A stretch of 9,761 nucleotides of DNA, taken from positions 1 through 9,761 of the forward strand of contig JBEKLP010000085.1 of NCBI GenBank assembly GCA_050010135.1, given 5' to 3'. Positions 6,890 to 9,761 of this stretch are shown here, piece after piece. The notes under the pieces are model-generated. The model made no database searches. It saw only the letters and a list, made by a program, of their open reading frames with translations, and was not told where the DNA came from. The stretch comes from FEN-1073 sp050010135 (GTDB lineage Bacteria; Chloroflexota; Anaerolineae; Anaerolineales; RBG-16-64-43). Within the stretch, counting starts at the first letter, position 1. Every line of letters starts with the position of its first letter. Position numbers and translations under genes: made by a program.

Positions 6890-7783
6890 ATGCTATCCAA
6901 CCGCATCAGTCGTCTTGCACCGCCTCCCCGGCCGGTTCCGCTCCCGGTGATCTGCTCGGCCATGTTCGGGGTCGCCGGCTGGCTGGGGGCGATTTTTCTG
7001 ATCACTGGACTCGGATTTACGATTGTCTTCACCCAAGGCTATCGGCCGGTGGACGAAATGCGGTTGGCGCTCGCCCAAACCACCGCGCAGGGGATCATCA
7101 CAAGCGTTTCTGAGACAAATTCCACGGAAAACGATGTGCCGGTGTATGAATACGGATTTGCATTCAGCACGAACAACGGACAACAGGTGACCGGGCGAAG
7201 CTACTTCACCGGAGAGCGGTGGGGAGCAAATACTTCCGTGACGATCGAGTACGTGCCGGAAGAACCCGCCATCGCCCGGATCAAGGGAGCGCGGTTATCC
7301 CTGTTTATGCCTTGGGTCCTTTTCGTGCTCCTCTTCCCCGCCATCGGCGCGGCGATATTCGGATGGGCCACCATCGGCGGCTGGCGCCAGGTGGCGCTGC
7401 TGCGGCACGGAGAGGTGGCGGACGCGCGCATCCTCTCGCAGCGCCCGACCAACGTGGAAGTCAACGGCCGGCCGGTGATCGAATACTCCTACGAGTTCCG
7501 CACCGGGGCGGGGGAAACTTTCAACGGTTCGGCGAAGGCCCTGCCCAGCGAGCGGATCGGGGACGAGGAGAACGAGCCGGCCCTCTATCTGCCGGCGAAT
7601 CCCGACCGATCCACTCTGGTGGATGCCATTGCGCTGAGTCACCCGCTGGATATAGACGGGGTATCCGGACAATGGATCTCGCAAGAGGGGATGACCAAAG
7701 TCGTTTTATACGTCATTACCTGGGTTGTGGCGGTCGCGCTTGCGGGATATTGGATACTGCGAACGTTTGGCGGCCTCCGATAA
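6890..7783 (+). CDS. Membrane protein with two DUF3592-like modules
   Basis: This is a 297-residue integral membrane protein. Three spans are visible: about 19-48, 137-162 and 271-291. Between them lie two similar beta-rich soluble modules. The first (about 64-133) runs from TTAQGIITSVSE through PVYEYGFAFST to SVTIEYVPEEP. The second (about 174-246) runs from GEVADARILSQRP through PVIEYSYEFRT to ALYLPANPDR. The shared pattern (strand, YxYxFxT, turn, V-x-Y-x-P) is that of the DUF3592 family, so the protein probably arose by duplication of a span-plus-domain unit. Function is unknown for the family. The start is supported by GGAG at 6880-6883, six bases before ATG. This is the last GC-rich gene before the AT-rich cassette region. 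Confidence 0.85.
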   Translation: MLSNRISRLAPPPRPVPLPVICSAMFGVAGWLGAIFLITGLGFTIVFTQGYRPVDEMRLALAQTTAQGIITSVSETNSTENDVPVYEYGFAFSTNNGQQVTGRSYFTGERWGANTSVTIEYVPEEPAIARIKGARLSLFMPWVLFVLLFPAIGAAIFGWATIGGWRQVALLRHGEVADARILSQRPTNVEVNGRPVIEYSYEFRTGAGETFNGSAKALPSERIGDEENEPALYLPANPDRSTLVDAIALSHPLDIDGVSGQWISQEGMTKVVLYVITWVVAVALAGYWILRTFGGLR

Positions 7784-7821
7784 GCCGGCGTAGAAAGCAA
7801 AAAACGCGATTATGGATGATT

Positions 7822-7864
7822 CGATACAATAAAGCCGTCAAGTTGGGCTTAAGGGATTGTATCG
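7822..7864. repeat. 9-bp inverted repeat holding the first GTTGGGC
   Basis: CGATACAAT (7822-7830) is perfectly complementary to ATTGTATCG (7856-7864). Inside, AAGCC pairs with GGCTT around the GTTGGGC core at 7842. The right arm overlaps the left arm of the next palindrome (from 7861), so the two folds compete. Confidence 0.6.
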
Positions 7865-7968
7865 TAGACGGGCAAAGCATCTAGCGATATATGCATTGGA
7901 AAGGCATATAGAAATAGATGCTTGCATCTATGGGTAGATGCCTTTTCCGTCTACTACGATGTTGGGCT
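7842..7968. other. ORF-free branched palindromic element between two GTTGGGCT copies (possible degenerate attC or attI)
   Basis: Two identical 8-mers, GTTGGGCT, lie at 7842-7849 and 7961-7968. Between them, 7861-7882 pairs with 7936-7960 to give about 20 bp with small bulges. It encloses two further hairpins: TATATGC/GCATATA (7888-7910) and the 18-base palindrome ATAGATGC-TT-GCATCTAT (7914-7931). The result is a three-way junction. Its right end looks like an attC right half: CCGTC (7948-7952), a 9-nt spacer, then GTTGGGC. No RYYYAAC core site exists on the left, so it is not a canonical attC. No coding potential is visible. Confidence 0.6.
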
Positions 7969-8021
7969 GGATTTTGTATTTATGACGCATTTTTTGAAGA
8001 ACCGTGCGATTTAAGTATTCC

Positions 8022-8027
8022 AGGAGG
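8022..8027 (+). promoter_or_regulatory. Shine-Dalgarno that chooses the second of two ATGs
   Basis: AGGAGG is only two bases from ATG8030 but five bases from ATG8033. The later start is therefore preferred for the cassette 1 gene. Confidence 0.65.
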
Positions 8028-8032
8028 ATATG

Positions 8033-8539
8033 ATGGAGGTAAATATTGATTACATTCCTTGGGAACAAGGGAAAAAGAATATAAAAAATGCAAAAATTCT
8101 TCTTGAGTTTCCGCCATCTGAAATATTTCCTTTATTATGTCCCGTAGAAGAATATAAATGGTTTCCCATATGGAGTTGTGAAATGGTTTATTCACAGTCT
8201 GGAAAAGCAGAACAAAATGCTGTTTTTCTTACGCATGAATCTGATGGAACAATTGCCGTAGAAACAATAATTACTTATAAACCACCCAAATTAATTGAAT
8301 TTCTTACAGTCAAAGAAACCGATTCGGTAGAACGATTAAGTATTTCCTTGACCGAAATAAAGAATAACCTAACAGAACTGAAATGGACTTCAATGGCTAT
8401 CGCATATTCTGAAAAAGGTCATAAGAAAGAACAAAACTCAAACGATCGTACTTGTCAAGTATTTCTTGATGAAAGAAGGAAGGAGCTAGATTACTATCTC
8501 AGGAATCATGAAATGATAAAAAAGGAAGGTAAACACTGA
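8033..8539 (+). CDS. SRPBCC-fold protein (cassette-borne)
   Basis: This is a 168-residue soluble protein. The stretch from about 31 to 75 (IFPLLCPVEEYKWFPIWSCE, then VYSQSGKAEQNAVFLT) matches the recurrent SRPBCC/START-like pattern LLCPVREYDWIPGW...YSESGxAExGxVFxT. The strand pattern ETIITYKPPKLIEFLTV and SISLTEIKNNLTELKWTSMAIAY continues that fold. SRPBCC proteins have a deep hydrophobic pocket that binds lipids, polyketides or other small ligands. Members of this subgroup have no firm function, so none is assigned. The C-terminal 40 residues are charged and helical. The gene is strongly AT-rich, and its stop lies 29 bases before the attC, as in cassettes elsewhere. It is likely expressed from a promoter outside the cassette, since none is visible in its leader. 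Confidence 0.85.
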   Translation: MEVNIDYIPWEQGKKNIKNAKILLEFPPSEIFPLLCPVEEYKWFPIWSCEMVYSQSGKAEQNAVFLTHESDGTIAVETIITYKPPKLIEFLTVKETDSVERLSISLTEIKNNLTELKWTSMAIAYSEKGHKKEQNSNDRTCQVFLDERRKELDYYLRNHEMIKKEGKH

Positions 8540-8568
8540 TTTGAGTTTAAACTTAATAGAAATATCCA

Positions 8569-8700
8569 GCCCAACAAGTGGCTGCAGGCGACATGGCCAA
8601 GGCTCAGCGAGAAAACACATAATCTACGTTTCTATTTTCCTGCTAAAATGGTAACCATAAAAGCGGACGCGGCCAAGCGCCTGAACCCTCGCCGTTGGGC
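8569..8700 (+). other. attC: attC recombination site (integron)
   Basis: The site has the full attC architecture. R'' is GCCCAAC (8569-8575) and R' is GTTGGGC (8694-8700), perfectly complementary and matching RYYYAAC/GTTRRRY. Unpaired spacers of 9 and 10 nt follow. L'' CAGGCG (8585-8590) pairs with L' CGCCTG (8678-8683). A8591 is an extrahelical base present only on the left arm, then C8592-G8677 and GGCC/GGCC (8595-8598 with 8671-8674) extend the stem. The right half CGCCTG-AACCCTCGCC-GTTGGGC parallels the aadA-type CGGCTT-AACTCAAGC-GTTAG, and the extrahelical A sits at the same place. The total of 132 bases is at the long end, similar to Vibrio repeats. The loop (8599-8670) holds little structure. 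Confidence 0.85.
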
Positions 8701-8749
8701 AGAAATTGATGAATGTGATATATTGATTTTGAGAAAACGGGAGGTAGAT

Positions 8750-9163
8750 ATGGAAGTTGAATTATTTGTCATTTGTGATGCTGCCACAGATACAGCTGGA
8801 AAAATAAATATATTGGGTGTATTTGATACAATCATTACAAAAGAAATTCCAACTACATTACCTTCTTTGTCCTACGCAATTAAAATTAGGTTTTATAAAG
8901 ATGATGAAAAAGAGCATAATTTTTTGTTAAGAGTTCATTCACCCGAAGGAAAGATAATTGAACCATCTTTTAATGGAAAATTTGGATTTACAATGGTTGA
9001 AGGTGAGGAAACAGGAAGTTTAAATCTAATATTAAATATTTTCGGACTAAAATTTGATACTTTGGGTCGCTATACAGCAGAATTATTAATTGATGATATA
9101 AAAGTAAAAACAATTCCAATTATTGTTAAAAAGCAACCTCCTTCAACTAATGGAAAGAGTTAA
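8750..9163 (+). CDS. DUF6941-like protein (cassette-borne)
   Basis: This 137-residue predicted cytosolic protein has start ATG8750 fixed by GGGAGGT at 8739-8745. The in-frame ATG at 8648 lies inside the attC and would belong to the previous cassette. The sequence begins MEVELFVICDAATDTAGKIN and continues ILGVFDTI; further on come SYAIKIRF (41-48), a charged hairpin, PSFNGKFGF (72-80), LNLILNIFGLKFDTLGRYTA and ELLIDDIKVKTIPIIV. This all-beta pattern matches the DUF6941 family as I recall it, whose function is unknown. The gene is followed after 17 bases by a membrane protein gene in the same cassette, so the two may act together. It is strongly AT-rich compared with the chromosomal genes at the left of the window, indicating a foreign origin. 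Confidence 0.85.
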   Translation: MEVELFVICDAATDTAGKINILGVFDTIITKEIPTTLPSLSYAIKIRFYKDDEKEHNFLLRVHSPEGKIIEPSFNGKFGFTMVEGEETGSLNLILNIFGLKFDTLGRYTAELLIDDIKVKTIPIIVKKQPPSTNGKS

Positions 9164-9180
9164 AAAGGGGGAATAAAAAT

Positions 9181-9627
9181 ATGGAGAATCCAATTGGTTT
9201 ATCCGGTAATTCAATTATTCATTATGAACCAACTCGCGAAGAATATACTGTCACAAATGGTGAATTGGAGCAATTGGCGAATCTAGGAAAAAACCAATGG
9301 AAAGATTTCTCTTTAGTTTGTATCTCAATTGGTATTCCTTGCATTATTAATGCAATTACTTTACTTAGAAATCCATTCGAATGGTCGATTTCTCTTTTTC
9401 TTAATTCCTTATTTGGTTTAGTAGGAATATGTTTATTTATATTTTTTGTTATTATGTGGAGATCGACAAATAAAGATAGGTATAAAATAATTTCCAATAT
9501 TAAAAGTAAACCAAAAATGCAAGTGTTTTATAGCGAGTCTGCGGGTAGTAATATGCCTCCACTAGTTTTGGTAAAAACGTCCGACGAAAATAAGTCCACA
9601 AGTAAATTAAAAAGAAAAAGAAAATAA
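9181..9627 (+). CDS. Two-span membrane protein (cassette-borne), unknown function
   Basis: This 148-residue protein has two transmembrane helices close together, at about 43-62 (FSLVCISIGIPCIINAITLL) and 69-93 (SISLFLNSLFGLVGICLFIF and onward). It has a hydrophilic N-terminus of about 40 residues and a basic C-terminal tail ending KLKRKRK. The positive tail and short loop suggest both ends face the cytoplasm. I do not recognise a family. A purine-rich Shine-Dalgarno (AGGGGG at 9166-9171) precedes the ATG. It lies 17 bases after the DUF6941 gene and stops 7 bases before the next attC core site, so it is the last gene of its cassette. Confidence 0.8.
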   Translation: MENPIGLSGNSIIHYEPTREEYTVTNGELEQLANLGKNQWKDFSLVCISIGIPCIINAITLLRNPFEWSISLFLNSLFGLVGICLFIFFVIMWRSTNKDRYKIISNIKSKPKMQVFYSESAGSNMPPLVLVKTSDENKSTSKLKRKRK

Positions 9628-9634
9628 TTATTCT

Positions 9635-9761
9635 GCCCAACATCTATGAAAGCGCAGCCTGTCAAGAGCGAAAGGGTAGCGAAAAACAAGTCTTAACCTC
9701 CAGATAAAAAAGGAAAGAGGAACAAGAAGACACCTCCGCAGTAGACCGGTGGGCGGAGTGG
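9635..9761 (+). other. attC: Partial attC site (left half; right half outside window)
   Basis: GCCCAAC (9635-9641) repeats the R'' core of the attC at 8569 and lies right after a cassette ORF stop. It is followed by ATCTATGAA and then AGCGCAGCC, in the position of spacer and L''. No matching CTGCGC...GTTRRRY occurs before the window ends. CTCCGC (9744-9749) and GCGGAG (9753-9758 region) can pair near the edge, possibly as part of the variable terminal structure. Confidence 0.5.

Larger units (their letters stand above)
7962..8694 (+). mobile_element. Integron gene cassette 1 (complete)
   Basis: The cassette is bounded by the cut positions of two GTTGGGC core sites (G7961/T7962 and G8694/T8695). 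This is the unit an integron integrase excises as a circle: a short leader, one ORF on the + strand, and an attC at the 3' end. The ORF is markedly AT-rich, unlike the chromosomal genes to the left, while the attC arms are GC-rich. The layout and composition are typical of integron cassettes. A leader of about 70 bases precedes the ORF, and no promoter of its own is evident. Confidence 0.75.
8695..9761 (+). mobile_element. Integron gene cassette 2 (right end outside window)
   Basis: The cassette starts at the G/TT cut position of the preceding attC. It carries two AT-rich ORFs on the + strand, and an R'' core site begins at 9635 right after the second stop. The partner R' would lie past 9761. 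Two-gene cassettes are less common than single-gene ones; the 17-base gap and separate Shine-Dalgarno sequences suggest a true small operon. Confidence 0.65.

Noticed and set aside
7842..7968. A transposon or MITE with an 8-bp target duplication GTTGGGCT
   Set aside because: The ends just inside the repeats are not inverted copies of each other, and the same core recurs at 8694 as part of an attC, so an integron core site explains it better. Not fully excluded.
8648..8749. A longer N-terminus for the DUF6941 protein
   Set aside because: It would start within the attC loop and span the cassette boundary; the family start MEVEL has its own Shine-Dalgarno.
7784..9761. CRISPR array suggested by the recurring 7-mers
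   Set aside because: The repeats are too short and unevenly spaced, and real ORFs lie between them.

Overview
The window looks like a stretch of bacterial chromosome, most likely from an Anaerolineae/Chloroflexota-type organism. This assignment is an inference from the GC-rich housekeeping part, the two short-signal lipoproteins (one with a Thr/Pro-rich linker), and the style of the small membrane proteins. No 16S rRNA or other marker gene is present to settle it. Every real gene lies on the + strand.

Positions 1-4600 carry ordinary chromosomal genes. An ATP-dependent Lon protease (start probably before the window) overlaps by 8 bases a lipoprotein with an SH3b-like domain. A repeat-rich intergenic region follows, then a classical SDR oxidoreductase. 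A tRNA-Thr(CGT) comes next, with a perfect TATAAT box upstream and a strong rho-independent terminator downstream.

Positions 4600-7783 hold a second small lipoprotein, whose ribosome-binding site sits in a hairpin, and a 128-codon holin-like membrane protein that is readable only through a -1 shift at an A6 run. They also hold a 41-residue single-span membrane protein with a very strong Shine-Dalgarno sequence, a family-3 O-methyltransferase, and a membrane protein with two DUF3592-like extracytoplasmic modules.

Positions 7784-9761 are different in character. The coding sequence becomes strongly AT-rich, and short GC-rich palindromic blocks separate the ORFs. I read this as an integron gene-cassette array. 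GTTGGGC (the GTTRRRY core site) occurs at 7842, 7961 and 8694, and GCCCAAC (the RYYYAAC core site) at 8569 and 9635. The segment 8569-8700 folds as a textbook attC site: 7-bp R''/R', unpaired spacers of 9 and 10 nt, a 6-bp L''/L' stem, then one extrahelical A on the left arm only. One complete cassette (7962-8694) encodes an SRPBCC-fold protein. The next (8695 to beyond the window) encodes a DUF6941 protein plus a two-span membrane protein. No integron integrase lies where it would be expected (immediately left, divergent), so this is either an integrase-less attC cluster (CALIN) or cassettes inserted at a secondary site. An unusual ORF-free branched palindromic element (7822-7968) sits at the left boundary and is the least explained sequence in the window.
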